From positions 87,437 to 151,436 of the forward strand of contig PKVZ01000071.1 of assembly GCA_003131635.1 (NCBI GenBank): a stretch of 64,000 nucleotides of DNA, given 5' to 3'. Below the pieces are notes generated by a model. The model had not been told where the DNA came from and ran no database searches. It was given only the letters and a program-made list of their open reading frames with translations. Source of the DNA: Acidobacteriaceae bacterium (GTDB taxonomy: Bacteria > Acidobacteriota > Terriglobia > Terriglobales > Acidobacteriaceae). The translations under genes were made by a program, and so were the position numbers. Shown in pieces: positions 1 through 8,741 of the stretch (its first letter is position 1; each line of letters starts with the position of its first letter).

Positions 1-6
1 AGTGTA

Positions 7-1326
7 ATGGCCTCGGAAACGAAATCCGGAGAGGATGAGCAGTTTCTGCGGGAAGCATTCCGCTCTTTTGCGGAAACCGCAACGTCGCTCGAGCGTTCCT
101 ACGGCATGTTGCGCACCGAAGTGGAGCGCCTGCGCGGCGAACTGGCGCAGAGTAATGCCGGCCTGGAGCAAAGTCTCGAAGAGAACCGCGCCGTGCGGCA
201 ACACCTGGACCGCATTCTGAATGGGCTCCCCTGCGGCGTGCTGGTGGCGAAAGCGAACGGCGAAATTTCGCTGCTGAATCCCGAGGCCCGGCGGCTGCTC
301 AGCCGGGTCAGCCGGGCGGAGGCGGCAGAGTGGAATTTTCCTTCGCACCGCGAGTCTCTGCCGCTGGTGCCGAACGAACTGCGCCAACTGCTGGAGCGCG
401 TGCGGGCTGGGGCAGGGGAGCAGGAACAATGTTTTCAAGAACAGCCTTTTGACGGCGGCGGCGAAGCCGAGTGCTGGCTGGCGGTGAGGCACGCGGCGGT
501 CCCGTATCCGGAAAAAGAACAGTCAGCCAACGAAGAGCCCGCCGGCAAAGCCAGCCAACCCGACCCAGTCTCGATCTTCATCCTGCGCGACGTGAGCGAA
601 ACCAAACGAATGGTGCGCGAGCGGGAAAAACTGCGCCGCCAGCAGGCGCTGGCGGAGATGTCAGCCATTCTGGCGCATGAGATCCGCAATCCGCTGGGCA
701 GCCTGGAATTGTTCGCCGGCTTACTCGCCAATGCCGGGCTTTCCGGGGAATCGAGCCAATGGGTGGAGCAGGTGCAGGCCGGCCTGCGAACTCTGGCAGC
801 GACGGTAAATAATGTGCTGCACTTTCATAGTTTGCCCGCGCCCAACCGCGTGCCGACGGACTTGGGGCGCCTGCTCGACTGGGCGGGCGGATTTCTGCTT
901 CCCCTGGCGCGGCAGGCGCGGGTCGAATTATGTCTGCGCAACCGCCTCGAGGGGGTATTCTTCCCCGCCGACCGGCATCGTCTGGAGCAGGTCCTGCTGA
1001 ATTTATTCCTCAACGCGCTTCGCGCCATGCCGGGCGGGGGCTGGGTCGAAGTCACCGGACAGCAGATCGATCACGGGGCCGCCGGGGCGGTGTCGATTTG
1101 CGTAAGCGACACCGGACCGGGAATTACGCCGGCGCAAGCCGCCAAGATATTCGAACCCGGGTTCAGCACGCGCCCCGGCGGAGCGGGACTGGGGCTGGCA
1201 GTGTGCCGCAAGATTGCCGAGCAACACGGTGGGTCGCTCGCCGCCGGGAACCGTGCGGGCATGGGGGCGTGCTTTACATTGACATTTCCGTTGCCGGAAG
1301 AATTCCGGCAAGAGGTGGCGGGATGA
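7..1326 (+). CDS. Sensor histidine kinase, FlrB/AtoS-like
   Basis: Cytoplasmic histidine kinase of 439 aa, expected to phosphorylate the regulator encoded next to it. An N-terminal coiled coil (about residues 15-70) is followed by a PAS-like sensor (about 65-200), a HisKA domain with the phospho-acceptor His224 in HEIRNPLGS, and a HATPase domain with an N box near residue 332 and a GAGLGLAV G box near 393. No membrane segment is visible, so it probably senses an internal signal, as FlrB does. The ATG overlaps a TAA stop (TAATG) at the window edge, which suggests coupling to an unseen upstream gene. It overlaps the regulator by 4 bp (ATGA). The FlrB role comes from position beside flgB and from domain layout; a generic NtrB/AtoS-type kinase is the alternative. 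Confidence 0.88.
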   Translation: MASETKSGEDEQFLREAFRSFAETATSLERSYGMLRTEVERLRGELAQSNAGLEQSLEENRAVRQHLDRILNGLPCGVLVAKANGEISLLNPEARRLLSRVSRAEAAEWNFPSHRESLPLVPNELRQLLERVRAGAGEQEQCFQEQPFDGGGEAECWLAVRHAAVPYPEKEQSANEEPAGKASQPDPVSIFILRDVSETKRMVREREKLRRQQALAEMSAILAHEIRNPLGSLELFAGLLANAGLSGESSQWVEQVQAGLRTLAATVNNVLHFHSLPAPNRVPTDLGRLLDWAGGFLLPLARQARVELCLRNRLEGVFFPADRHRLEQVLLNLFLNALRAMPGGGWVEVTGQQIDHGAAGAVSICVSDTGPGITPAQAAKIFEPGFSTRPGGAGLGLAVCRKIAEQHGGSLAAGNRAGMGACFTLTFPLPEEFRQEVAG

Positions 1327-2723
1327 ATCGAGTGCTGGTGGTCGACGACGAAGCGGGGATGCGGGCGGCGCTCGAAGCGCACTTCCTGCGGCGCGACTGG
1401 CATGTGGACACGGCGGCGAATGCCGGCGAGGCGCTGGAAAAATTCCGCCGCGGCCTGCATCCGCTGGTGGTGACCGACATTCGCATGGCGGGAGAGGACG
1501 GCTTTGCGGTGATGCGGGAGGCGCGGCTGCTGGCGCCGCACACGGCGGTGATATTGTTGACCGCATTTGCCAGCGTTCCCGATGCCGTCACCGCCATGAA
1601 GGGCGGGGCCTGCGACTATCTGGTGAAACCGGTGTCGTTTGAACGGCTGGAAGAGGCGGCGGAGCGAATCCTGGCGCAGGCGCGGACTCAGGCCGAGGCG
1701 GCGCAGAGCCTCGCGGGCCACGCTCCCAACTGGCTGCGGGCGCTTGACCGGGCGCGGCAGGCGGCAGCGAGCGATGCCGATGTGCTGATCGAAGCCGAAA
1801 GCGGCACCGGGAAAGAACTGGTGGCGCGGCTGATCCATCGTTTGAGCCCCCGCCGGGATCGTCCGTTTGTGGCGCTGAATTGCGCCGCGTTTCCCGAGAC
1901 CCTGCTCGAAAGCGAACTGTTTGGCTACGCCCGGGGCGCCTTTACCGGAGCCGTCATGGCCAAGCCTGGCCGTTTTGAACTGGCCCACCGGGGAACGCTG
2001 CTGCTCGATGAGGTGGGCGAAATGCCTCTGGGGCTGCAACCGAAGCTGTTGCGGGTTCTGCAGGAGCGGGAGTTTGACCGTCTGGGGGACACCCGCAGCG
2101 TGCACGTCGATCTGCGCGTCATCTCAACCACCAACCGGGCGCTGTCGGAGATGGTGCGGGAGGGAAAATTTCGCGCCGACCTTTATTACCGCTTGAACGT
2201 GATCGCTCTGCGCCTGCCGCCCTTGCGGGAGCGCGGGGAAGACATCCGCGAACTGGCGGAACATTTCGCCCGGCTGTATTCCCCGCAAGGCAAGAGCTTG
2301 CGGCTGAGCGCGGAATTTTTGGAGCGCCTGGAAACGCACGTCTGGCCGGGCAACGCGCGCGAACTGGGAAACTGCGTGCGCCGCGCCGTGGCGTTAGCCA
2401 CCGGCACGGAAATCGGACGCGAAGGCCTGGAAGGTTCGGCGTGGGATCGGGCCGAAGCGGCGGCGAGGGGCGATGCGGGCGGCGATCAGTTGCGGGACGA
2501 TCGCTTGGGCGGCGATCGGGTGGGCGACGATCGCGGCGATGATCAGTTGCGGCCGGGGGTGTCGCTGGAAAACATGGAGCGCAAGCTGCTCGAAATGACG
2601 CTCGAAGCCACGCGGGGCAACCGCTCGCGCGCCGCCGAGCTGCTGGGCGTGAGTCTGCGCACGGTGCGAAATAAGATCCGCTGCTACGGGCTGCCCAGCT
2701 GGAGCAGCTATGTGCATGATTGA
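1323..2723 (+). CDS. Sigma54-dependent response regulator, FlrC/NtrC-like
   Basis: Response regulator of 466 aa. The receiver domain (1-120) has acidic residues VVDDE and phospho-acceptor Asp52 in TDIRM. The AAA+ domain has a Walker A ESGTGKE near residue 160 and the sigma54-contacting GAFTGA loop near 204. A Fis-type helix-turn-helix ends the protein (SRAAELLGVSLRTVRNKI). I chose the ATG that overlaps the kinase stop; the longer reading frame upstream is a shadow. The linker before the helix-turn-helix is an Asp/Arg/Gly repeat (GGD, DDR, GDR units) encoded by reiterated GGCGATC/GACGATC DNA at about 2476-2550. It very likely activates rod, hook and motor genes with sigma54, as FlrC does in Vibrio, but I found no well-spaced sigma54 promoter nearby. 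Confidence 0.9.
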   Translation: MNRVLVVDDEAGMRAALEAHFLRRDWHVDTAANAGEALEKFRRGLHPLVVTDIRMAGEDGFAVMREARLLAPHTAVILLTAFASVPDAVTAMKGGACDYLVKPVSFERLEEAAERILAQARTQAEAAQSLAGHAPNWLRALDRARQAAASDADVLIEAESGTGKELVARLIHRLSPRRDRPFVALNCAAFPETLLESELFGYARGAFTGAVMAKPGRFELAHRGTLLLDEVGEMPLGLQPKLLRVLQEREFDRLGDTRSVHVDLRVISTTNRALSEMVREGKFRADLYYRLNVIALRLPPLRERGEDIRELAEHFARLYSPQGKSLRLSAEFLERLETHVWPGNARELGNCVRRAVALATGTEIGREGLEGSAWDRAEAAARGDAGGDQLRDDRLGGDRVGDDRGDDQLRPGVSLENMERKLLEMTLEATRGNRSRAAELLGVSLRTVRNKIRCYGLPSWSSYVHD

Positions 2724-2757
2724 AGCGGAATGATTGAAGCGGAATGATTAAAGCGGG
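2716..2757 (+). repeat. Three tandem 14-bp repeats across a stop codon
   Basis: Three head-to-tail copies of ATGATTGAAGCGGA fill 2716-2729, 2730-2743 and 2744-2757; the third differs at two positions. The stop of the upstream regulator gene (TGA, 2721-2723) lies in the first copy, and the array ends 9 bp before the flgB start. Seen directly in the sequence. Confidence 0.9.
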
Positions 2758-2766
2758 GGCAGGGCG

Positions 2767-3156
2767 ATGATGATCGACGATCCGATGACCGAGGCGCTCA
2801 GCCGCTTTCTGGACGTGAACGTAGCCCGCCACAAGCTGATCGCCGCGAACCTGGCGAATATCGACACCCCGGGCTACCGCACCCGCGATCTCGACTTCCG
2901 GGCGGAGCTGGCGCGGGCCAACCTGGGGAGCGAGTGGGACGGGACAGGCGCAACTTTGAGTTATGCGGCTTACGCACCGGTAGCGCGGACGGTGCGGGGA
3001 TTGCTGCAGCGTCCCGATGGCAATAACGTCAGCGTGGAGCGCGAAAGCCTGCTGCTGGCGGAGACGCAAATGAAGTTCAATTTGGGAGTGCAGCTTTTGA
3101 AGGACGAGTTCAAGACTATATCGCAGGCCATCAACTCAGGAGGCGCATCGTCATGA
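2767..3156 (+). CDS. flgB: Flagellar proximal rod protein FlgB
   Basis: Rod subunit of 129 aa, exported by the flagellar type III system and assembled on the MS ring. It has the conserved N-terminal rod signature (LDVNVARHKLIAANLANIDT then PGYRTRDLDF) and the C-terminal helix typical of the family (ETQMKFNLGVQLLKDEF). Length is normal for FlgB (about 130 aa). The gene starts ATGATG with a GGGGCAGGG ribosome-binding region, and its last 4 bp overlap flgC. It opens the flgBC-fliEFGHIJK run and probably belongs to the class controlled by the upstream two-component pair. Confidence 0.95.
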   Translation: MMIDDPMTEALSRFLDVNVARHKLIAANLANIDTPGYRTRDLDFRAELARANLGSEWDGTGATLSYAAYAPVARTVRGLLQRPDGNNVSVERESLLLAETQMKFNLGVQLLKDEFKTISQAINSGGASS

Positions 3157-3590
3157 ATCTGTTTGGCATGCTCGAAGTCAGTGGTTCGGCGCTGGGAGCG
3201 GAGCGTTGGCGGGCCGAGGTGGTGGCGGCGAATATGGCCAATGCGGAGACCACGCGGACGTCCCAGGGCGGGGCGTACCGGCGGCAGATGCTGGTGTTCC
3301 GGGCCCAGCCCATGCCGCGATTTCAGCTGCTGCTGGCGGGTCTGCGCAAGGCGGTTCCGGACGGAGGGGTGCGGGTGGAGCGGGTGGTGGCGGACACTTC
3401 GCCGCTGCCGCGGAGATATGAGCCGGGGCATCCGGATGCGGATAGCGGCGGGTACGTGACTTATCCGAACGTGAATCCGACGATGGAGATGGCCGACTTG
3501 TTGAGCGCGGTGCGGGCCTATCAGCTGAATGCCGCGGCGGTGCAGGCGGCGAAGAGCATGCTGCAGCAGTCGCTGCAGATTCTGACTTAG
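3153..3590 (+). CDS. flgC: Flagellar proximal rod protein FlgC
   Basis: Rod subunit of 145 aa. The N-terminal part carries the rod-family helix (LEVSGSALGAERWRAEVVAANMANAET), and the C-terminal part has YVTYPNVNPTMEMADLLSAVRAYQLN, the FlgC signature. Length is near the usual 135-150 aa. The ATGA overlap with flgB implies translational coupling. FlgB, FlgC, FlgF and FliE together form the proximal rod in the periplasm. Confidence 0.95.
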   Translation: MNLFGMLEVSGSALGAERWRAEVVAANMANAETTRTSQGGAYRRQMLVFRAQPMPRFQLLLAGLRKAVPDGGVRVERVVADTSPLPRRYEPGHPDADSGGYVTYPNVNPTMEMADLLSAVRAYQLNAAAVQAAKSMLQQSLQILT

Positions 3591-3619
3591 CGGTTAGAAA
3601 ATAAAGCAGCAGTTAGAAA

Positions 3620-3642
3620 GTAAAAGTAAAAGTAAAAGTAAA
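3620..3642 (+). repeat. GTAAAA hexamer tract before fliE
   Basis: Three GTAAAA hexamers plus a partial GTAAA form a purine-rich tract ending 10 bp before the fliE start; an AAAGG at its end may be the ribosome-binding site. Similar hexamer tracts occur at 21190-21214 before fliM. Because it sits in the spacer, copy-number change could alter translation of fliE; that effect is inference. Confidence 0.85.
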
Positions 3643-3652
3643 GGACCAGCCC

Positions 3653-3952
3653 ATGAGCAGCCCGGTATCTTCGTTGCGCATTCTTCCCGCCGAGATCGAG
3701 AGCGCGGCGGCGGGGTTTCCGGCGGCGTCCAGCGGCGGGTTCGCGGATAGCCTGCAGAGCGCGATGGGCGAGATGGGACAGTTGCAATCGCAGGCGGAGA
3801 CCAAAGTCGCCGGAGTGCTCGAAGGCAGCGGCGGCGATGTGCATACCGCGCTGATCGCGGTGGAGAAGGCCGACCTATCGTTTCAGCTCATGATGCAGGT
3901 GCGAAACAAGATTGTTTCCGCCTACCAGGAGATTTCGCGCATGCAGTTCTAA
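3653..3952 (+). CDS. fliE: Flagellar hook-basal body adaptor FliE
   Basis: MS-ring to rod junction protein of 99 aa, close to the usual 100-110. The C-terminal half has the FliE signature: a helix (VAGVLEGSGGDVHTALIAVE) followed by KADLSFQLMMQVRNKIVSAYQEISRMQF. The Ala/Ser-rich N-terminus is variable in this family. It lies between flgC and fliF as in many bacteria. Confidence 0.93.
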   Translation: MSSPVSSLRILPAEIESAAAGFPAASSGGFADSLQSAMGEMGQLQSQAETKVAGVLEGSGGDVHTALIAVEKADLSFQLMMQVRNKIVSAYQEISRMQF

Positions 3953-3960
3953 GGAAATTC

Positions 3961-3988
3961 AGTTGCCAGTTGCCGGTTGCCAGTTGGC
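3961..3988 (+). repeat. AGTTGCC heptamer repeats between fliE and fliF
   Basis: Four tandem heptamers (AGTTGCC, AGTTGCC, GGTTGCC, AGTTGGC) occupy most of the first third of the fliE-fliF spacer and can fold on themselves (GCCAGTTGGC is partly palindromic). A degraded copy of the same family lies at 16145-16167 between fliQ and fliR. Function unknown. Confidence 0.85.
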
Positions 3989-4045
3989 AGTAAGAACCGC
4001 AAGCTGAGCACTGTCCACTGATATCACCGTCCTTGCAGGCAAACC

Positions 4046-5704
4046 ATGGCCGACGACAAACCGCAGTCCTTCGAAGATGTCCTCGGGCGCCTGGGAGTGT
4101 TCTTCAAGGGTCTCAGCTTCTATCAACGCCTGTGGATCGGAGCAGGCGTGGCGCTGGTAGGAGGGACGCTGTGGGTGTTTGTGACCCTGCTGGGGCAGCC
4201 GAAGTACGTGACGCTGTATTCCGGGCTGCGGCCCGAGGATGCGCAGGCGCTGGGCGCGAAGCTCGCGGCGAAAAATATTCCGCATCAGATATCTCCCGAC
4301 GGAGGGAGTCTGCTGGTCCCCGAAGACAAGCTCGACGCCAGCCGCCTGGAGACGGCGGCGGCCGGTTTGCCGCGCAGCGCCCGCCTGGGATTCGAATTGT
4401 TCGACACCCCCAACTGGGCGGGATCGGACTTCACCGAAAAGGTGAATTATCAGCGCGCGCTCGAAGGCGAACTGGAGCGCACCCTGGCGACGCTGAGCGA
4501 AGTGGAAGGGGTGCGGGTTCATCTGGTGCTTCCCGAGGAGTCGCTGTTCACCGAGCAGGAGCACGAGGCCAAGGCCGCGGTGATTCTCAAGACCCGCAGC
4601 GGACGATTGTCGGAGCAGGCGCAACTGGCGATTCCGCAACTGGTGGCCAGCGCGGTCGACCGGCTGCGTCCGGAAAATGTAACCGTGGTCGACGCCGACA
4701 GCAACACTCCGCTGCTGCACGGGCGGGAGGGTGGGCGCACCTACGCTCCGGACGAAGAGCTGGCCAAGACGATCGTGCATACCCTGGAACCGGTGGTGGG
4801 AGCCGATCATGTACGGGCCAGCGTGCACGTGGAGTATGACCTGGGAACGAGCGAGGAGACGCAAGAGACTTACGACCCGAAGACGGCGACGGCGCTCACC
4901 CAGGAGCATTCCGAGGAGAGCTCGACGGGCGAGGCTCCGGCGGGCGTGCCGGGCACGGCCAGCAACGTTCCCGCCGCCACCCCGGCCCCCAGCGGCACTA
5001 CCCCGGCAACTCCGGCTCCGGTAACCCCGTCTCCAGTAACCCCAGCCAGCGCCGAGCATTCCACCTCGAAATCGGATTCGACCACCTACGCCATCGGCAA
5101 AAGCATTCACCGCAGCGTGGAGCCGGCGGGCCGGGTGCGCCGCATCGCGGCGGCGGTGCTGGTGGACGACGCCGTGGAGTGGACCGAACAGGCGGGCAAG
5201 CGCACCCGCACCCGGCGCAAGCGGACGGCCGACGAGATGAAGGAAATCGAGCAACTGGCGCGGGCCGCCATCGGGGTGAATACGGAGCGCGGCGACGTGC
5301 TGGCGGTGGAGAATCTTTCCTTCCAGGAGCTGCCGCTCGAAAGCCCGCCCACGCCCACCAAAACCGAACACTGGCGCCGGCTGCTGGAGCCCTGGCTGTG
5401 GACGCTGCGCTACGCCGGGCTGGCCGCGCTGTTCGCGGTGGTCTACTTCCTGATTTTGCGGCCGGTGAAGAAGCAGGCGATGGCTGCCTTCCGCGAGCTG
5501 CCGCAAAAAATCTCGGCCCACAATTCGTCCCAAACATTGGCTGGATCCGGAACCCTGAATGCGCTGGAGCAGCCGGGCGCGCTCCTTTCCGGCGGGCAGC
5601 GCACCAGCGAACTGAAGAAGCTGCTGACCGACAAGGTAAAAGCCGAGCCTGCCGCAGCCAGCCGCCTGGTGGAATCCTGGGTGCGCGAGGAGCAGGACAA
5701 ATGA
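4046..5704 (+). CDS. fliF: Flagellar MS-ring protein FliF
   Basis: MS-ring subunit of 552 aa that anchors the motor in the inner membrane and carries the FliG ring. It shows a first membrane helix near residues 36-58 (LWIGAGVALVGGTLWVFVTLL), a YscJ/FliF ring-building domain (about 60-230), a FliF C-terminal domain, a second membrane helix near 450-470 (YAGLAALFAVVYFLIL) and a C-terminal FliG-binding tail. A low-complexity Ala/Pro/Thr/Ser insert at about 290-345 splits the periplasmic domain and has repeated PAPVTPSPVTPAS units. The stop overlaps fliG by 4 bp. ATG at 4046 is the first good start after the repeat-bearing spacer. Confidence 0.95.
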   Translation: MADDKPQSFEDVLGRLGVFFKGLSFYQRLWIGAGVALVGGTLWVFVTLLGQPKYVTLYSGLRPEDAQALGAKLAAKNIPHQISPDGGSLLVPEDKLDASRLETAAAGLPRSARLGFELFDTPNWAGSDFTEKVNYQRALEGELERTLATLSEVEGVRVHLVLPEESLFTEQEHEAKAAVILKTRSGRLSEQAQLAIPQLVASAVDRLRPENVTVVDADSNTPLLHGREGGRTYAPDEELAKTIVHTLEPVVGADHVRASVHVEYDLGTSEETQETYDPKTATALTQEHSEESSTGEAPAGVPGTASNVPAATPAPSGTTPATPAPVTPSPVTPASAEHSTSKSDSTTYAIGKSIHRSVEPAGRVRRIAAAVLVDDAVEWTEQAGKRTRTRRKRTADEMKEIEQLARAAIGVNTERGDVLAVENLSFQELPLESPPTPTKTEHWRRLLEPWLWTLRYAGLAALFAVVYFLILRPVKKQAMAAFRELPQKISAHNSSQTLAGSGTLNALEQPGALLSGGQRTSELKKLLTDKVKAEPAAASRLVESWVREEQDK

Positions 5705-6714
5705 CCACGCCTCCCCCCACCGGTCTGCGCAAGGCAGCCATCCTGATGGTGTTGCTGGGGGAAGACGCGGCCAGCCAGATTTATCGTCATTTGCCGCCCG
5801 CCGAAGTGGAGCAGGTGACGCAGGAGATTACCGCGCTCGACTTCGTCAATCCGGAGACCGCTTTGATGGTGCTCGAGGAGTTTCAACGGCTGGTGATCAC
5901 GGGAGACTACGTCAGCCAGGGGGGGACGGAGTATGCCAACAAGCTGCTGGTAAAAGCCTTTGGCAAGGAAGGGGCGACCGAGTTGCTGCGCCAGGTCACA
6001 CAGGCAGCGGAGGTGAGCGGCGCGAAACTCGATTCGCTGCGAAAAATCGATCCCCAACAGCTGGCCAAGTTCATTGCCGGGGAGCACCCGCAAACCATCG
6101 CGCTGATCCTGGCCCACCTGGAGTCGAAGCAGGCGTCGCTGGTACTGATGCGGCTGCCCGCAGAGTTGCGGGCCGAGCCCATCAAGCGGCTGGCGCAGTT
6201 GCGGCAATTCTCCCCGGAGATGGCGCAGCGCGTGTCGGTGGTGCTGAACAAGCGGCTGGAGGCCTTGGGGGAGCAAACCCGGCGGGCTTACGCCGGATTG
6301 CGCGGGGTGGCGGACCTGATGAACCGGCTGGATCCGGCCTCGGGCAAAACCATCCTGGAGGCGATCGAAGGGGAGGATCCCAAGCTGGCGCTTTCCATCC
6401 GCAACCTGATGTTCACCTTTGAAGATCTGCTGACGGTGCCGGAAACCGGGGTGCGGGAACTGCTGGGGCAGATGGATAAGAAGACTCTGGCGACGGCCCT
6501 GCGCGGCGCGTCGGAAGAATTGAAGAACTATATCTTCAAGTCCATGTCGTCGCGGGCGGTGGAGATGCTGAAAGAAGATATGGAAGTGCTGGGGCCGGTA
6601 AAGTCGAAAGAAATCAACAAGGCTCAATTGGAAGCGGTGGCGATCGCGCGCAAACTGGAGGCGGAAGGCAAGCTGTCATTGAACTCGGAGGGGGACGATG
6701 AGTTCGTCACCTAG
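5701..6714 (+). CDS. fliG: Flagellar motor switch protein FliG
   Basis: Switch and torque protein of 337 aa, the usual length. The middle domain contains the EHPQ motif (AGEHPQTIALILAHL), which contacts FliM, and the C-terminal domain has the charged torque helix region (FTFEDLLTVPETGVRELLGQMDKKTLATALRGAS) that faces MotA. I used the ATG overlapping the fliF stop by 4 bp; the frame is open further upstream, but that part overlaps fliF and is a shadow. The 3' end overlaps fliH by 17 bp. Confidence 0.96.
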   Translation: MTTPPPTGLRKAAILMVLLGEDAASQIYRHLPPAEVEQVTQEITALDFVNPETALMVLEEFQRLVITGDYVSQGGTEYANKLLVKAFGKEGATELLRQVTQAAEVSGAKLDSLRKIDPQQLAKFIAGEHPQTIALILAHLESKQASLVLMRLPAELRAEPIKRLAQLRQFSPEMAQRVSVVLNKRLEALGEQTRRAYAGLRGVADLMNRLDPASGKTILEAIEGEDPKLALSIRNLMFTFEDLLTVPETGVRELLGQMDKKTLATALRGASEELKNYIFKSMSSRAVEMLKEDMEVLGPVKSKEINKAQLEAVAIARKLEAEGKLSLNSEGDDEFVT

Positions 6715-7393
6715 CCGGGCTCCGGTTCTTCCGGCTGCAAACCGCGAGCCGCTGGAAGCCTCGCCCTTCCCCTACAGCGAGGCCGTGGCTGCGCCCGGCC
6801 AGCGCAACTTTACGCTGGTGGGGCGTCCGGCACCGGGCGGGAGCGAATTGGACGCCGCGGCGCTAGCGGCCCGGGGAGCGGACCATGAAAGACAAGTGCG
6901 CGAGTTGGGCCGCCAGCAGGGCGTTGCCGAGGGCCGGGCAAAGTTCGAGGAACAATTGGCGGGAGAGCGGGCAGCGGTGGCGCAGGCCCTCAAGGATTTC
7001 GCCCGCGAGCGCGCCACCTATTATCAGAAACTGGAAGAAGAAGCGGTGCGCCTGGCGATGAGCATTGCGCGCAAGGTATTGCACCGGGAGGCGCAGGTGG
7101 ATCCTTTGCTGCTGATGGGGATCGTGCGGGTGGCGCTGGAAAAAATCGAAGGCTCGACCGGCGTCGCGCTTCTGGTGCATCCCGAGCGGGCGCCCGAGTG
7201 GCGGCGTTACCTGGCTTCGCGTGTGGATGCGGGCGACTTGCCGGAAATTGTCGAAGATCCCAGCCTGCGGCCGGAGCAGTGCGGGCTACGAACCTCCATG
7301 GGAACCGCCGAGCTGGGTCTGGAAGTGCAACTGAAAGAGATCGAGCAGGGCCTGATGGATTTGCTGGCGGCGCGGCCGCAGGGGAATCGATGA
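6698..7393 (+). CDS. fliH: Flagellar assembly protein FliH
   Basis: Regulator and stator of the export ATPase, 231 aa. The central region is a long charged coiled coil (residues 55-110) followed by the FliH/YscL/V-ATPase E-type domain (EAVRLAMSIARKVLHREAQVDPLLLMGIVRVALEKI). Its C-terminus matches the family (IVEDPSLRPEQCGLRTSMGTAELGLEVQLKEIEQGL). It overlaps both fliG (17 bp) and fliI (4 bp), so the three are probably translated together. FliH binds FliI in the cytoplasm under the export gate. Confidence 0.92.
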   Translation: MSSSPSRAPVLPAANREPLEASPFPYSEAVAAPGQRNFTLVGRPAPGGSELDAAALAARGADHERQVRELGRQQGVAEGRAKFEEQLAGERAAVAQALKDFARERATYYQKLEEEAVRLAMSIARKVLHREAQVDPLLLMGIVRVALEKIEGSTGVALLVHPERAPEWRRYLASRVDAGDLPEIVEDPSLRPEQCGLRTSMGTAELGLEVQLKEIEQGLMDLLAARPQGNR

Positions 7394-8706
7394 GCGCGGA
7401 AGCGGAAGAACTGCTGGCGCCCTACTCTGCCCGGCTGGAGACTTGCGCGGAATTGCGCTGGCGGGGGCGCGTGACCCAGGTGATCGGGCCGCTGGTCGAG
7501 TCGAGCGGACCTTTCTGTTCGGTCGGGGAAGTGTGCGAGATTACCGATTCCAAGGGGCGGGTGATGCCGGGAGAAGTCGTGGGATTTCGCGGCACGACTG
7601 TGCTATCCATGCCATTGCAATCGCCGAGCGGAGTGCGCAACGGCGACGTGGTCTCTAGCTGGGGAGCGCGCCCGGCCATTCGGGTGGGAGATGGCCTGCT
7701 GGGGCGGGTGATTGACGGCGCGGGCGAACCTCTGGACTCGCTGGGGCCGGTGCGCGGACGCGAATACCGGACGCTCGATGCGGCGGCTCCGCTGGCGCTC
7801 GCCCGGGTGCCGATACGCGAACCCCTAAGCTGCGGGATTCGCGCGGTGGATGCTTTTCTGACCTGTGGGCGGGGACAGCGTGTCGGGATTTTCGGGGGCA
7901 GCGGCGTGGGCAAGAGCACGCTGATCGGCATGATGGCGCGCAACACCGGGGCTGACCTCACCGTCCTCGGGCTGGTGGGTGAGCGCGGCCGTGAAGTGCG
8001 CGACTTTCTGGAGACTCTGGGAGTGGAAGGCTGCCGGCGCTCCTGCGTAGTGGTTTCGACCTCCGATCAATCTCCGCTGTTGCGCATTCGCGCGGCGCTG
8101 GCGGCGACGGCGGTGGCGGAATATTTCTGCGCCCGGGGCAGGCAGGTTCTGCTGGTGGTGGATTCGCTGACCCGTTTGGCCATGGCGCAGCGCGAGATCG
8201 GTTTGGCGGCGGGCGAACCGCCGACGGCGAAAGGGTACACGCCTTCCTGCTTCACCCTGCTGGCGCGCTTGATCGAACGCGCGGGAAGGTTCAGCCAGGG
8301 CAGTATCACAGCGTTTTATACGGTGTTGATGGAAGGCGACGACGAGCAGGATCCGCTGGTGGATGGAGCCCGGGCGCTGCTCGACGGGCACGTCATGCTG
8401 GACCGGCAGTTGGCGGCGCGCAGCCACTATCCTCCGATCGCGATATTGAACAGCGTAAGCCGGCTGATGTCGGCGGTAGCGTCCGCGCCGCACCTGCAGA
8501 AAGCGCAAACCCTGCGGCGGCTGCTGGCGGCGTATGCCGCGTCGGCGGACCTGGTGCGGATTGGGGCCTACCAGAAAGGCAGTGACTCGACTTTGGACAA
8601 GGCTCTGCTGCTGATTCCCGAACTCGACCATTTTCTGATGCAGAAGCCGGGCGAAGCGGCGCCGCTCGGGGAGACGATCGAAAAATTGCTGGCGCTGCCG
8701 GGGTGA
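7390..8706 (+). CDS. fliI: Flagellum-specific ATPase FliI
   Basis: Type III export ATPase of 438 aa, homologous to the F1 beta subunit. The Walker A motif GGSGVGKS lies near residues 166-173 and Walker B (VLLVVDSLTRLAMAQREIGL) near 255. It has the family signature region PPTAKGYTPSCFTLLARLIERAG and a C-terminal chaperone-binding domain. I start at the ATG that overlaps the fliH stop, giving normal family length; the longer open frame runs inside fliH. Confidence 0.96.
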   Translation: MSAEAEELLAPYSARLETCAELRWRGRVTQVIGPLVESSGPFCSVGEVCEITDSKGRVMPGEVVGFRGTTVLSMPLQSPSGVRNGDVVSSWGARPAIRVGDGLLGRVIDGAGEPLDSLGPVRGREYRTLDAAAPLALARVPIREPLSCGIRAVDAFLTCGRGQRVGIFGGSGVGKSTLIGMMARNTGADLTVLGLVGERGREVRDFLETLGVEGCRRSCVVVSTSDQSPLLRIRAALAATAVAEYFCARGRQVLLVVDSLTRLAMAQREIGLAAGEPPTAKGYTPSCFTLLARLIERAGRFSQGSITAFYTVLMEGDDEQDPLVDGARALLDGHVMLDRQLAARSHYPPIAILNSVSRLMSAVASAPHLQKAQTLRRLLAAYAASADLVRIGAYQKGSDSTLDKALLLIPELDHFLMQKPGEAAPLGETIEKLLALPG

Positions 8707-8741
8707 GGCGTTAGCGGGTTGAGGGGTTACCGGGAAAGATC

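Noticed and set aside
1071..2105. Long minus-strand frames over the FlrB/FlrC genes and other operons
   Set aside because: They are shadows caused by high GC; the plus-strand proteins have clear domains and correct starts.
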